Assembly: GCA_013041585.1 (NCBI GenBank)
Contig: JABEVM010000210.1
Coordinates: 1-23,780, forward strand
Direction: 5' to 3'
Source: Chlamydiota bacterium
GTDB lineage: Bacteria > Chlamydiota > Chlamydiia > Chlamydiales > Rhabdochlamydiaceae
DNA length: 23,780 nucleotides
Part shown: one piece after another, positions 15,168 to 22,496 of the stretch
Layout: every line of letters starts with the position of its first letter
Position numbering within the stretch: position 1 is the first letter of the stretch
Made by a program: the position numbers and the translations under genes
Notes under the pieces: generated by a model
Told to the model about the DNA's origin: nothing
Seen by the model: only the letters and a program-made list of their open reading frames with translations
Database searches by the model: none

Positions 15168-15587
15168 ATGCCAAAATATTGGATCGCTATCGCCTCAAGA
15201 GAGCATGTGCAAAAGGGAGTTGAAGGAAGCTTTGCGCAAGTGTGTCATGGAAAGAAGTCTGCTTTAGGGAGAATGAAGAAGGATGATTGGATTATTTACT
15301 ACTCATCTAAAGAGTTTTTTTCATCTTCAGTCCTATGTCAAAAGTTCACAGCCATCGGAAAAGTTACAGATGATACGATCTACTCTTTTGATATGGGAGA
15401 AGGGTTCATTCCTTTTAGAAGGAATATTGCCTTTTACCCCTGTGAAGAAGTTTCCATTCTCCCCTTGATTGATACTCTAGAATTCATTCAAAATAAAAAG
15501 CATTGGGGCTATCCTTTTAGGTACGGTCTAGTAGAGATCGAGGAAAATGATTTTCTAGCCATCAAAAACAGTATGCTTAAAAAGTAA
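15168..15587 (+). CDS. EVE-domain protein
   Basis: 139 residues, a single EVE domain (PUA-like fold). Features: KYWIAIASREHVQKGVEG at the start, the FAQVCHGKKSALGRMKKDDWIIYYSS stretch (about 22-47, conserved CHGK and DW.(I/V)YYS) and CQKFTAIGKV. EVE proteins bind modified bases in DNA or RNA through an aromatic pocket, and many lie near restriction or nucleotide-modification genes. Seven nucleotides separate it from the phosphatase gene. No strong ribosome-binding site, so it may depend on coupling. Its target base in this organism is unknown. Confidence 0.87.
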   Translation: MPKYWIAIASREHVQKGVEGSFAQVCHGKKSALGRMKKDDWIIYYSSKEFFSSSVLCQKFTAIGKVTDDTIYSFDMGEGFIPFRRNIAFYPCEEVSILPLIDTLEFIQNKKHWGYPFRYGLVEIEENDFLAIKNSMLKK

Positions 15588-15602
15588 GAGAAAAGAGAAT
15601 TT

Positions 15603-16076
15603 ATGAAAGCACCATCAGATAGATCAGATAACCTACATGTTTATTTCGCATATGGGTCCAATATGTTTACGAAACGCATTGAAGAAAAAGTAGGAAGCGT
15701 AGTTGTTGTGGGAAAGGGTAGGCTTGATGGATTTGCACTTTGCTTTAATAAACGCGCCGCAGATGGGACGGGCGCAGCTAATTTCGAACCTGCAATAGGC
15801 CAGTATGTTGAGGGAGTTCTTTTTGGATTAACAAGAGAGCAGTTAGATATACTGGATACTTTTGAAGGAACACCAGATCAATATAAGCGTCAAATTGTGG
15901 AGATAACTAAGCATGCAAGTTCTAGTGTTATCCATGCAGTTGCCTATGTTACTACCGAAAAAGGGAAGAGTTCGCATCCTGTAAAACCAGCCTCTGAATA
16001 TCTTGCGCTTATACTAGCCGGCGCTAAAGAGCATGGACTGAATGTTGATAGAATTAGAGAAGTTGCAAAACTGTAG
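15603..16076 (+). CDS. Gamma-glutamylcyclotransferase-like protein
   Basis: 157 residues. FAYGSNMF (15-22) is the substrate-binding YGSN loop, DTFEGTPDQYKR holds the likely catalytic Glu (E88), and the end YLALILAGAKEHGL closely follows the mammalian GGCT pattern. Enzymes of this fold release 5-oxoproline from gamma-glutamyl peptides or amines, as in glutathione breakdown. Length suits the GGCT group. ATG at 15603 with a weak AAGAGAA upstream, 15 nt after the EVE stop. Similarity to the eukaryotic type hints at, but does not prove, gene transfer. Confidence 0.85.
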   Translation: MKAPSDRSDNLHVYFAYGSNMFTKRIEEKVGSVVVVGKGRLDGFALCFNKRAADGTGAANFEPAIGQYVEGVLFGLTREQLDILDTFEGTPDQYKRQIVEITKHASSSVIHAVAYVTTEKGKSSHPVKPASEYLALILAGAKEHGLNVDRIREVAKL

Positions 16077-16089
16077 TTTGAGGGAAATG

Positions 16090-16770
16090 ATGTTTCAAGA
16101 GCTTTGGAAACAAGAGTACGAACGAGGAGGGATTCCTTCTTCCTTTCGCGTAGATCCAACAAAAGTTGTTATGCATTTTCTCTCTTTTCTCAAAGAGAGA
16201 GGTTTTGAAGGCTCTTTTGCAATAGATCTCGGCGCTGGAAAGGGGAGAAACTCTTTTTATCTAGCTCAAAATGGATTTTCTACTTTGTCAATCGAGTGGC
16301 TTCAAGAGAATGTAGATGAGATCAATCAGAAAGCTGCAAATGCCAAGCTTCCTATTTCAGCCTATTGCCAAAGTGTGAGCACCCCATGGCCAGTTCCTTC
16401 TGAGAGCATGGATATTGCCATAGATATCTTTTGCTATAAGCATGTGGTAGACAAAGAGCAGCAAAAGAATTATCGAAAAGAACTCTATAGAGCTCTCAAA
16501 CCTAATGGATATTATTTACTCTCGCTTGCTGCAGATGATGATGGGTTTTATGGCTCATTTTTGAAAGAGCCTTCTTACAACGAGTGTAAGCTTATCATCG
16601 ATCCCCATTCGCAAATTCCTTCTCTTCTTTATAGCCTAGAAGAAATTGCAGAAGAATTTTCCGACTTTTTTACTCTCATTCAAGGAAAAAAAGAGATCAG
16701 CCATAGCCCTATGTATGGAAAGGACTACCAAAGGTCTGTCTTGAACCTGATTTTTCAGAAGAAGATCTAA
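16090..16770 (+). CDS. SAM-dependent methyltransferase (class I)
   Basis: 226 residues. Motif I FAIDLGAGKGRNSFYLAQNGF begins at about 44, with the acidic end of strand 2 near SIEWLQEN and the post-II pattern MDIAIDIFCYKHVV, then LYRALKPNGYYLLSL, the usual class I motif after strand 5. The substrate is not identifiable; the layout is like small-molecule (TehB or UbiE-like) methyltransferases. Two adjacent ATG codons exist (16087 and 16090); GAGGG ends 5 nt before the second, which is chosen. A longer frame from 16042 overlaps the GGCT gene and is less likely. Last gene of the operon, 13 nt after the preceding stop, facing the next gene on the opposite strand. Confidence 0.85.
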   Translation: MFQELWKQEYERGGIPSSFRVDPTKVVMHFLSFLKERGFEGSFAIDLGAGKGRNSFYLAQNGFSTLSIEWLQENVDEINQKAANAKLPISAYCQSVSTPWPVPSESMDIAIDIFCYKHVVDKEQQKNYRKELYRALKPNGYYLLSLAADDDGFYGSFLKEPSYNECKLIIDPHSQIPSLLYSLEEIAEEFSDFFTLIQGKKEISHSPMYGKDYQRSVLNLIFQKKI

Positions 16771-16789
16771 GATCTGCTTAATTTTGATG

Positions 16790-18433
16790 TTAAAAGAGAT
16801 CTTTATTCAGCCATTTTTGGACTGTATAGAGAATAGATGATAGAGACCATCCGGTAGGGATGTTCTTATAATGAATCAGAGTTGCTTTCTTATAGGATGG
16901 ATAAGTTATAGCAAGATGGGTGCTAAGAGACTCTGTCATTTCTTCAATTGTATTGAATCTTCGAATGATAGGCTTTAATGTAATGGGATCATTATCATTT
17001 ATGTCGCAGTAAGAAAGAGATTCTACTGACACAGCGATAGCGTGCTTTCCTTCGTCTGCTTCAATACGAAGTCTAAAATGACCTTGCATTCCTTCTTTAT
17101 GCAGTTTTTTTAACGAACTGGAAAGTTCTCCCATGCTTATCTTAGAAAAATAGGTTTCTCCTTGCTCTAAACGTCGTTTTTTTAGAATAACTGCGGGAAT
17201 ATCAGGGGAAGTTTCATTCGGCTTATGAAATTTCACAGCTCTTACATTTCTCAGCTCCTCTTCTCCAAGAACTTTGGGAGAATGAGTAAATTCTTCCGCT
17301 CTTTGAGCTGACTCTTGATCAGTTTGATTTGTTTGCGTTTTTGATAATTCAAAAGCAACTTTACCGACTATTCTATCTAGAAAAGAAGGTTTTCCATTTA
17401 GGATGTAATACGTTATTAATTCTTCCGGGGTTTGTTTACCCAAACGTCTTGCTGCGCAAGACAGTATTTCAGGAAATGGATTATTAGATGGATTTTTTAT
17501 AGCTTGTTGGAGAATACCCCTTCCCAGTTCTTCTGCAGTTTGATTATTTTTTGTAGCACTTTCCATTTTCATACCTGCATGGATATATCTAGAATCTGCT
17601 GTAATCTCAGAGTATGTATCATTACTAGTATGTGAGGTTTGACCGGAGCGATGCATGTGGGATATAGCATGTCCCAAGCAAACTCCTTTTTCAAAAATTC
17701 TATCGGGGTACAGCTTCAACTCTGCTCTATAAGTAATTCGCGCTTCTTTTAGCTCTTGAGACGTAATAACGTCTTTGAATTTTTCTTGGTAATTTTCTTG
17801 GTGTTCTTCGGGGATTCGCGATCCGATTTGTAAGATCTCTTCCTTGCTTCTGAGAGAAAATTTTTCCATATGAGTAAGGAAAAATTGTGGTTGATAATCT
17901 GCCAAATACATCGCAATTTTTAATCGATAGCTTTTATCTTTGAGGTGGTCGGCTTTATAGATTGCTTCTAACAGATAAGCTCTTTCTTCTGAATCTCTAG
18001 CATTAGCAAGTAGAAGAAAAAGATATTTTTTGTGGATGATTTTTGCTGATTGAAGTGCTTCACGAAGGATGTCCTTTTCTCCAGAAGATCTTGATAAGCC
18101 GTCGTTCAAACGAGATAGACCGGCATAGATTGCATCATAGTCTAGAACAAATTGAATTGTTGATGGATCATCTAAAGACTCTTCTAAATGAATGAAAGTT
18201 TGATTTAGCTTTGCGGCAACAGCTTTTGCATTATAAGCATGATTGGAAAAAAGCTGTTTTATCATCCGAATAAGGGAAAAGCCTTCTTTCTGACGTATTT
18301 CTCCACCTAAGGTCTCATCCGGACCAATATAAAGCATATACTTCCCGCATGAGCTTATGGGCTCAGGAGGCTTTGCTCTAACTTGCTGATACTCTTTAAG
18401 TACCGCAAAAGTCTGTAATAATGGACCTGGCAT
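16790..18433 (-). CDS. Orphan protein, candidate papain-like (YopT/C58-type) cysteine protease effector
   Basis: 547 residues, no family recognised overall. The N-terminal half (about 55-235) is mostly helical. The second half shows an arrangement like clan CA proteases: EKGVCLGHAISHM with C252 in a GxCxG context, and GKHAIAVSVESLSYCDIND with H464 and D477 thirteen residues apart. In YopT/AvrPphB-type (C58) proteases the same order appears: GxCxGLS, then a His preceded by G, then an Asp in FDPN. No signal peptide, as would suit a type III substrate. No Shine-Dalgarno site before the ATG at 18433. It is monocistronic, faces the operon at 16770 tail to tail (19 nt) and has an extended -10 promoter. 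The gene call is firm; the protease call is inference from spacing and motifs. Confidence 0.7.
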   Translation of the reverse strand: MPGPLLQTFAVLKEYQQVRAKPPEPISSCGKYMLYIGPDETLGGEIRQKEGFSLIRMIKQLFSNHAYNAKAVAAKLNQTFIHLEESLDDPSTIQFVLDYDAIYAGLSRLNDGLSRSSGEKDILREALQSAKIIHKKYLFLLLANARDSEERAYLLEAIYKADHLKDKSYRLKIAMYLADYQPQFFLTHMEKFSLRSKEEILQIGSRIPEEHQENYQEKFKDVITSQELKEARITYRAELKLYPDRIFEKGVCLGHAISHMHRSGQTSHTSNDTYSEITADSRYIHAGMKMESATKNNQTAEELGRGILQQAIKNPSNNPFPEILSCAARRLGKQTPEELITYYILNGKPSFLDRIVGKVAFELSKTQTNQTDQESAQRAEEFTHSPKVLGEEELRNVRAVKFHKPNETSPDIPAVILKKRRLEQGETYFSKISMGELSSSLKKLHKEGMQGHFRLRIEADEGKHAIAVSVESLSYCDINDNDPITLKPIIRRFNTIEEMTESLSTHLAITYPSYKKATLIHYKNIPTGWSLSSILYTVQKWLNKDLF

Positions 18434-18463
18434 ATTTATTAGTTTGTTAATAATTTAGTCTTA

Positions 18464-18472
18464 ATTATACCA
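18464..18472 (-). promoter_or_regulatory. Extended -10 promoter for the orphan gene
   Basis: On the minus strand TGG precedes a perfect TATAAT (18469-18464), giving an extended -10 element; the -35 region (TAATAA) is poor. The predicted leader is about 24 nt. Confidence 0.55.
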
Positions 18473-18715
18473 TATTTTTAAATTTATTATTACTGTGTAT
18501 ATAAATCTGAATTAAATTTGCGCTAACTTGCTTATTATCAGATGGAAGTGAATAAAAAACGTTGTGATTTACATAAATACATAAATCTTTAATAGTAAGG
18601 ATCTTGATGTGTAGTGGGGAGATCGGTCATAGCATTTGTCTTTCTAGGGGGCTGGGGAAGGGGCCGACGATTTGGTAATACGGTTTCGGAATGGTCGTAA
18701 TTAATTTTATTTTAG

Positions 18716-18745
18716 TTGCTAAATTTTAAAACTCGGATAGATAAT
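18716..18745 (+). promoter_or_regulatory. Candidate promoter for the lipoprotein gene
   Basis: TTGCTA (18716-18721), 18-nt spacer, GATAAT (18740-18745), 31 nt before the start codon. Confidence 0.5.
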
Positions 18746-18776
18746 ATTCGCGTTTTAAATAAACAACAGAGTTATT

Positions 18777-19403
18777 ATGAAAATTCAAGCAGTTCTCCAG
18801 AATAAATATGCTAAGGGCTTACTTACAGTAGCAATCCTATCTTCCTTTTTCACAGGATGTGCAAGTTACAAAGCGTCTTCTTTATCTTCACTCTACCATG
18901 ATGAATTTCAAGTTCCGACTGATGCATCAAATAAAGTAGTGGCTGTATCGAAAGCTTTTTCAAGAGAAGATTGTGAAAGATACTTAGATAGAGATGTGAT
19001 CTCTGAAGGATACCAACCTGTACAGATCAGCATTTTGAATAACACAGATAGAAAATACTATTTCTCTACAGGCAAAATCAGCGTTCCAGTTGCACAACCC
19101 CAAGAAGTAGCTCAGACAGTTCACACATCAACTGTAGGAAGAGCTGTTGGATATGGAGTCGGTGCATTATTCATATGGCCTTTGCTGATTCCTGCAATTG
19201 TTGATGGAATTGGTTCATCTGAAGCAAACACAGCGCTGGATAACGACTTCGCTTTGAAAGCTGCTAAAAGCCAATCAATCCAGCCTTATGGGCGTTTAAA
19301 TACTCTTTTATTCATCCCAGTGGATGATTATCAAGATAGTTTTTCTATCACACTTGTTGATGAAAAAAATAACGAGCCAACAACTCTCGTTCTTTCTAAC
19401 TAG
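18777..19403 (+). CDS. Lipoprotein of unknown function
   Basis: 208 residues. The N-terminus is a lipoprotein signal: basic start, hydrophobic LLTVAILSSFF and a lipobox FTGC with C28 as the lipid-modified residue, followed by ASYKAS. After cleavage the protein would sit in the inner or outer membrane facing the periplasm. A hydrophobic glycine-rich stretch (about 120-146, VGYGVGALFIWPLLIPAIVDG) could be a second membrane-interacting segment. The C-terminal part (about 170-208) is beta-like, ending SITLVDEKNNEPTTLVLSN. I recognise no family. The ribosome-binding site is weak. Single-gene transcript with a hairpin after the stop codon. Confidence 0.8.
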   Translation: MKIQAVLQNKYAKGLLTVAILSSFFTGCASYKASSLSSLYHDEFQVPTDASNKVVAVSKAFSREDCERYLDRDVISEGYQPVQISILNNTDRKYYFSTGKISVPVAQPQEVAQTVHTSTVGRAVGYGVGALFIWPLLIPAIVDGIGSSEANTALDNDFALKAAKSQSIQPYGRLNTLLFIPVDDYQDSFSITLVDEKNNEPTTLVLSN

Positions 19404-19444
19404 TTAGAAAGTGTCTCTGAGGCAGTAAAGTCATTTACTGCCTC
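19392..19444. terminator. Palindrome and hairpin between convergent lipoprotein and aconitase genes
   Basis: A perfect 20-nt palindrome (19392-19411, centred on the lipoprotein stop codon) is followed by an 11-bp stem, GAGGCAGTAAA (19419-19429) with TTTACTGCCTC (19434-19444), loop GTCA. No good T tract follows on either strand, so its efficiency as a terminator is uncertain. Confidence 0.6.
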
Positions 19445-19460
19445 TATTCCTTAAAAAATC

Positions 19461-22307
19461 TTACTTGTGAAAGATTTGCCGAAGTACATAAGGCATGAGT
19501 CCACCATGTCGATAGTACTCTACTTCCATCGGAGTATCTAAACGTACCAAAACTTTGTAGCGGTCAGTTTTTGATCCTTTCGTGATTTCAAGAGTTGCTT
19601 CTTGTCCTGGAAGAATCGATTCTTCAAGACCCACAATCGAATAGGTTTCAGATCCGGTAAGACCTAAATTTTCATGGCTTTGCTCGTTTATAAATTCGAG
19701 TGGAAGGACGCCCATTCCAACTAAATTACTTCTATGGATCCTCTCGAAGCTTTGCGCAACTACAGCTCTGACCCCAAGAAGAGCGGTTCCTTTTGCAGCC
19801 CAGTCTCTAGAACTTCCCATACCATAATCGCGTCCAGCGAAAATGATCAGAGGTGTTTTTCTTTCTGCGTAGGTTTGACATGCATCAAAGATAGGCATGA
19901 GGGTTTCTTCAGGCATCAGCTTCGTAAAACCTCCTTCTTTTCCTCCTGCCATCTTATTTTTAATACGCACATTTGCAAAAGTTCCGCGCATCATCACTAA
20001 GTGGTTGCCTCTACGGCTCCCGTAGCTATTGAAATCTTGCGACTGGACACCTTGAGATAAAAGAAATTTACCAGCTGGCGAGTCATTATGAAAAGCGCCT
20101 GCAGGTGAAATATGGTCTGTTGTCACTGAATCGCCAAACAGAGCAAGACAGCTCATATTTTGTAGTTCTTTTCTTTTGGGAATTTCCAAAGAAAAACCAT
20201 CAAAATAGGGAGGCTTTTGAATATAGGTGCTTTTACTTTCCCAATTGTACCTGGCACCTTGAGAGCCGACGATCTCTTTCCAAAGAGGATTGTCTTCCAA
20301 AACGTTTGCATATCGTTTTTTGAACATGCTTGGCTGGATACTTTTTTCTATGGCTTTGGCAATCTCTTGTGAGCTTGGCCAAATGTCTTTTAAGAAAATT
20401 GCTTTGCCATCCTTATTTGTTCCGAGGGGTTCTTTATCCATGTCGATATCAACCCTTCCTGCGATCGCGAAAGCGACTACAAGTGGAGGGGACATGAGGA
20501 AATTTGCTTTTACAGCGCTATGAATTCGAGCTTCAAAATTGCGGTTTCCACTCAGAACACTCGCTGCAATGAGATCGTGACCTTTAATCGCATCTTCAAT
20601 TTTTTCATCAAGAGGACCACTATTCCCAATGCAAGTTGTGCATCCATATCCCACTAGCTGAAAACCAAGCGTATCAAGGTAGGGTTGTAAGCCAGTTTTT
20701 TCTAAATATTCTGTAACAACTCTAGACCCAGGTGCTAAACTTGTCTTCACTTTAGGATTGACGCTGAGACCGTTTTCTACTGCATTTTTGGCTAAAAGCC
20801 CCGCAGCGATCATGACGGCCGGATTGCTTGTATTGGTACAGCTCGTAATGGCTGCAATGACTACAGAGCCATGTGATAGGATCGTATCACAATGATGTTC
20901 GAGCGAATATCCTGGATTGACCATTGGAGTTGTGAAGGGACGGTTTGTGACCATCTCCGATTCGCTCCAAGAAGTTGCTTGAGAAACTTTTTCGATACCG
21001 CCGCTGTCATGATGAGCGGTTAAGGAAAAACTTCCTTCGGAATGAACGAAAATTTTTGGAGGGTTTTTTTCTTCAGACTTTCCATAACCTCCTTCTGAAA
21101 CGGGCTTATTTAGCAATTCCTCGAATTTCTTTTTCAAATTAGGAAGGTTGATCCGGTCTTGGGGACGTTTAGGACCGGAAACGCTAGGAAGAACGGTTGT
21201 TAAATCCAGCTCAAGCACTTTAGTAAAATCAAGCTCGCCTTTCTCTTTCACACCGAAGAGGTGTTGCGCTTCAAGATATTTACGGATTTTTGTAATTTCT
21301 TTTTCTTCTCTTCCTGTCATGCGTAAGTAGTCGAGAGTTTTCTCATCGACTGGGAAAAATCCCATAGTTGCGCCATATTCAGGGGCCATGTTTGCAATTG
21401 TGGCCCTATCCGCGACGGTAAGGCTTGCAGAGCCTATGCCAAAGAATTCTACAAATTTATCAACGACATTCTCTTTACGCAGCATCTCTGTAATACGAAG
21501 GGCAAGGTCTGTTGCCGTCACTCCTTCTTGAAGCTTTCCAGTTAAGTATACCCCGATGATTTCCGGAATTTGCATTGTCACCGGTTGTCCGAGCATGGCG
21601 GCTTCCGCTTCAATTCCGCCTACCCCCCAACCGACAATTCCAAGCCCATTGATCATCGTAGTATGGGAATCTGTTCCGACCAAGGTATCGGGATAGAGAA
21701 GAGAACCTTGCGCAAGCGCTTTTTCTGAAACAACTGACGCTAGATACTCTAAGTTTGCTTGATGGACAATTCCAATTCCGGGAGGGATCACACTGAAAGT
21801 CTTAAATGCCTGTTGCCCCCATTTAAGAAAACGATATCTTTCCAGGTTGCGCTCAAACTCAAGCTGCAGATTGAATAAATAGGAATCCTTCGTCCCAGCC
21901 CTGTCAACTTGGACGGAATGGTCTACAACGAGATCTACAGGAACGTTAGGTTCAATAACACCAGGATCAAACCCTTTTTCTGCAGCAGCCTCGCGCATAG
22001 CGGCTAGATCAACAAGAAGAGGAACTCCTGTAAAATCTTGTAGTAAAACTCGAGAGACGACAAAAGGGACTTCTCCACTTTGTTTGCCTTTTCCTTCCCA
22101 TTTGGCAAGTTGAAGGATATTGGATTCTTTGACTTTACGGCCGTCGCAATTCCTGAGTAGTGATTCTAGCATGATGCGAAGTGAAATCGGAAGCCTGTGG
22201 ATTTCTACAAGGCCCTGCTGCTCTAAAGAGGGAAGAGAGTAAAAGTAGTGTTTTTTATCATTATCTAAAGACTGCAGCGTATTTAGGGTATTAGGGAGGT
22301 TAGTCAT
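19461..22307 (-). CDS. acnA: Aconitate hydratase (AcnA/IRP1 type)
   Basis: 948 residues, a full-length aconitase converting citrate to isocitrate in the TCA cycle through a [4Fe-4S] cluster. The cluster cysteines are C490 (ITSCTNTSNP), C556 and C559 (GYGCTTCIGNSGP), spaced as in human IRP1 and E. coli AcnA. Other signatures: GTDSHTTMINGLGIVGWGVG, GNRNFEARIHSAVKANFLM split at its conserved FEARIH, GDSVTTDHISPAGA, and AGRDYGMGSSRDWAAKG in the swivelling C-terminal domain. The ATG at 22307 is chosen: upstream residues of the longer frame (to 22394) do not look like aconitase, and a candidate promoter lies inside that stretch. AAAGGA is about 9 nt upstream. An intact aconitase argues against Chlamydia itself and fits environmental chlamydiae with a complete TCA cycle. 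Divergent from the HD gene. Confidence 0.97.
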   Translation of the reverse strand: MTNLPNTLNTLQSLDNDKKHYFYSLPSLEQQGLVEIHRLPISLRIMLESLLRNCDGRKVKESNILQLAKWEGKGKQSGEVPFVVSRVLLQDFTGVPLLVDLAAMREAAAEKGFDPGVIEPNVPVDLVVDHSVQVDRAGTKDSYLFNLQLEFERNLERYRFLKWGQQAFKTFSVIPPGIGIVHQANLEYLASVVSEKALAQGSLLYPDTLVGTDSHTTMINGLGIVGWGVGGIEAEAAMLGQPVTMQIPEIIGVYLTGKLQEGVTATDLALRITEMLRKENVVDKFVEFFGIGSASLTVADRATIANMAPEYGATMGFFPVDEKTLDYLRMTGREEKEITKIRKYLEAQHLFGVKEKGELDFTKVLELDLTTVLPSVSGPKRPQDRINLPNLKKKFEELLNKPVSEGGYGKSEEKNPPKIFVHSEGSFSLTAHHDSGGIEKVSQATSWSESEMVTNRPFTTPMVNPGYSLEHHCDTILSHGSVVIAAITSCTNTSNPAVMIAAGLLAKNAVENGLSVNPKVKTSLAPGSRVVTEYLEKTGLQPYLDTLGFQLVGYGCTTCIGNSGPLDEKIEDAIKGHDLIAASVLSGNRNFEARIHSAVKANFLMSPPLVVAFAIAGRVDIDMDKEPLGTNKDGKAIFLKDIWPSSQEIAKAIEKSIQPSMFKKRYANVLEDNPLWKEIVGSQGARYNWESKSTYIQKPPYFDGFSLEIPKRKELQNMSCLALFGDSVTTDHISPAGAFHNDSPAGKFLLSQGVQSQDFNSYGSRRGNHLVMMRGTFANVRIKNKMAGGKEGGFTKLMPEETLMPIFDACQTYAERKTPLIIFAGRDYGMGSSRDWAAKGTALLGVRAVVAQSFERIHRSNLVGMGVLPLEFINEQSHENLGLTGSETYSIVGLEESILPGQEATLEITKGSKTDRYKVLVRLDTPMEVEYYRHGGLMPYVLRQIFHK

Positions 22308-22365
22308 GTTTGAACATCCTTTCTGTAAGGTGCTATTTCTTATATAAAATAAGTTATAAAAACTA

Positions 22366-22394
22366 GATATACTCTCGCAGAACTTGTTGCGCAA
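22366..22394 (-). promoter_or_regulatory. Candidate promoter for the aconitase gene
   Basis: On the minus strand TTGCGC (22394-22389), 17-nt spacer, TATATC (22371-22366). The predicted leader of about 50 nt agrees with the start at 22307. Moderate match only. Confidence 0.4.
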
Positions 22395-22438
22395 TACATA
22401 ATTCTTCTAGGAAATGGACTGGAAATAAGAAGATCTAG

Positions 22439-22478
22439 AAAAAAATGGAAAAAAGGATATGATTTTTCCAATTTTTTT
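22439..22478. repeat. Long A/T-rich inverted repeat upstream of the HD gene
   Basis: A run of A, then TGGAAAAA (from about 22439 to 22454), pairs with TTTTTCCA followed by a run of T (22463-22478). The arms are about 15 bp with one bulged A, and the loop is about 9 nt. It ends in seven T residues, so on the plus strand it has the form of a terminator, only about 19 nt before the HD start codon and with no plus-strand gene ahead of it. Confidence 0.6.
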
Positions 22479-22496
22479 GAAGAGATAGAAGCTTAC

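Larger units (their letters stand above)
18434..18776. other. Intergenic stretch between divergent genes
   Basis: 343 nt without a convincing gene. It is A/T rich on both flanks, where the two divergent promoters lie. A G-rich patch (about 18613-18667) stands out in the middle. It contains a possible 23-codon reading frame (ATG 18607 to TAA 18678, with TAAGGA upstream), too short to judge. I see no tRNA and no repeat. Confidence 0.5.

Noticed and set aside
16764..16806. AAGATCT/AGATCTT inverted repeat between the methyltransferase and orphan genes
   Set aside because: Only 7 bp with a long internal loop and overlapping the orphan's coding end; not convincing as a terminator.
22308..22394. 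29-residue extension of aconitase
   Set aside because: No similarity to aconitases, no ribosome-binding site, and a candidate promoter lies within it.
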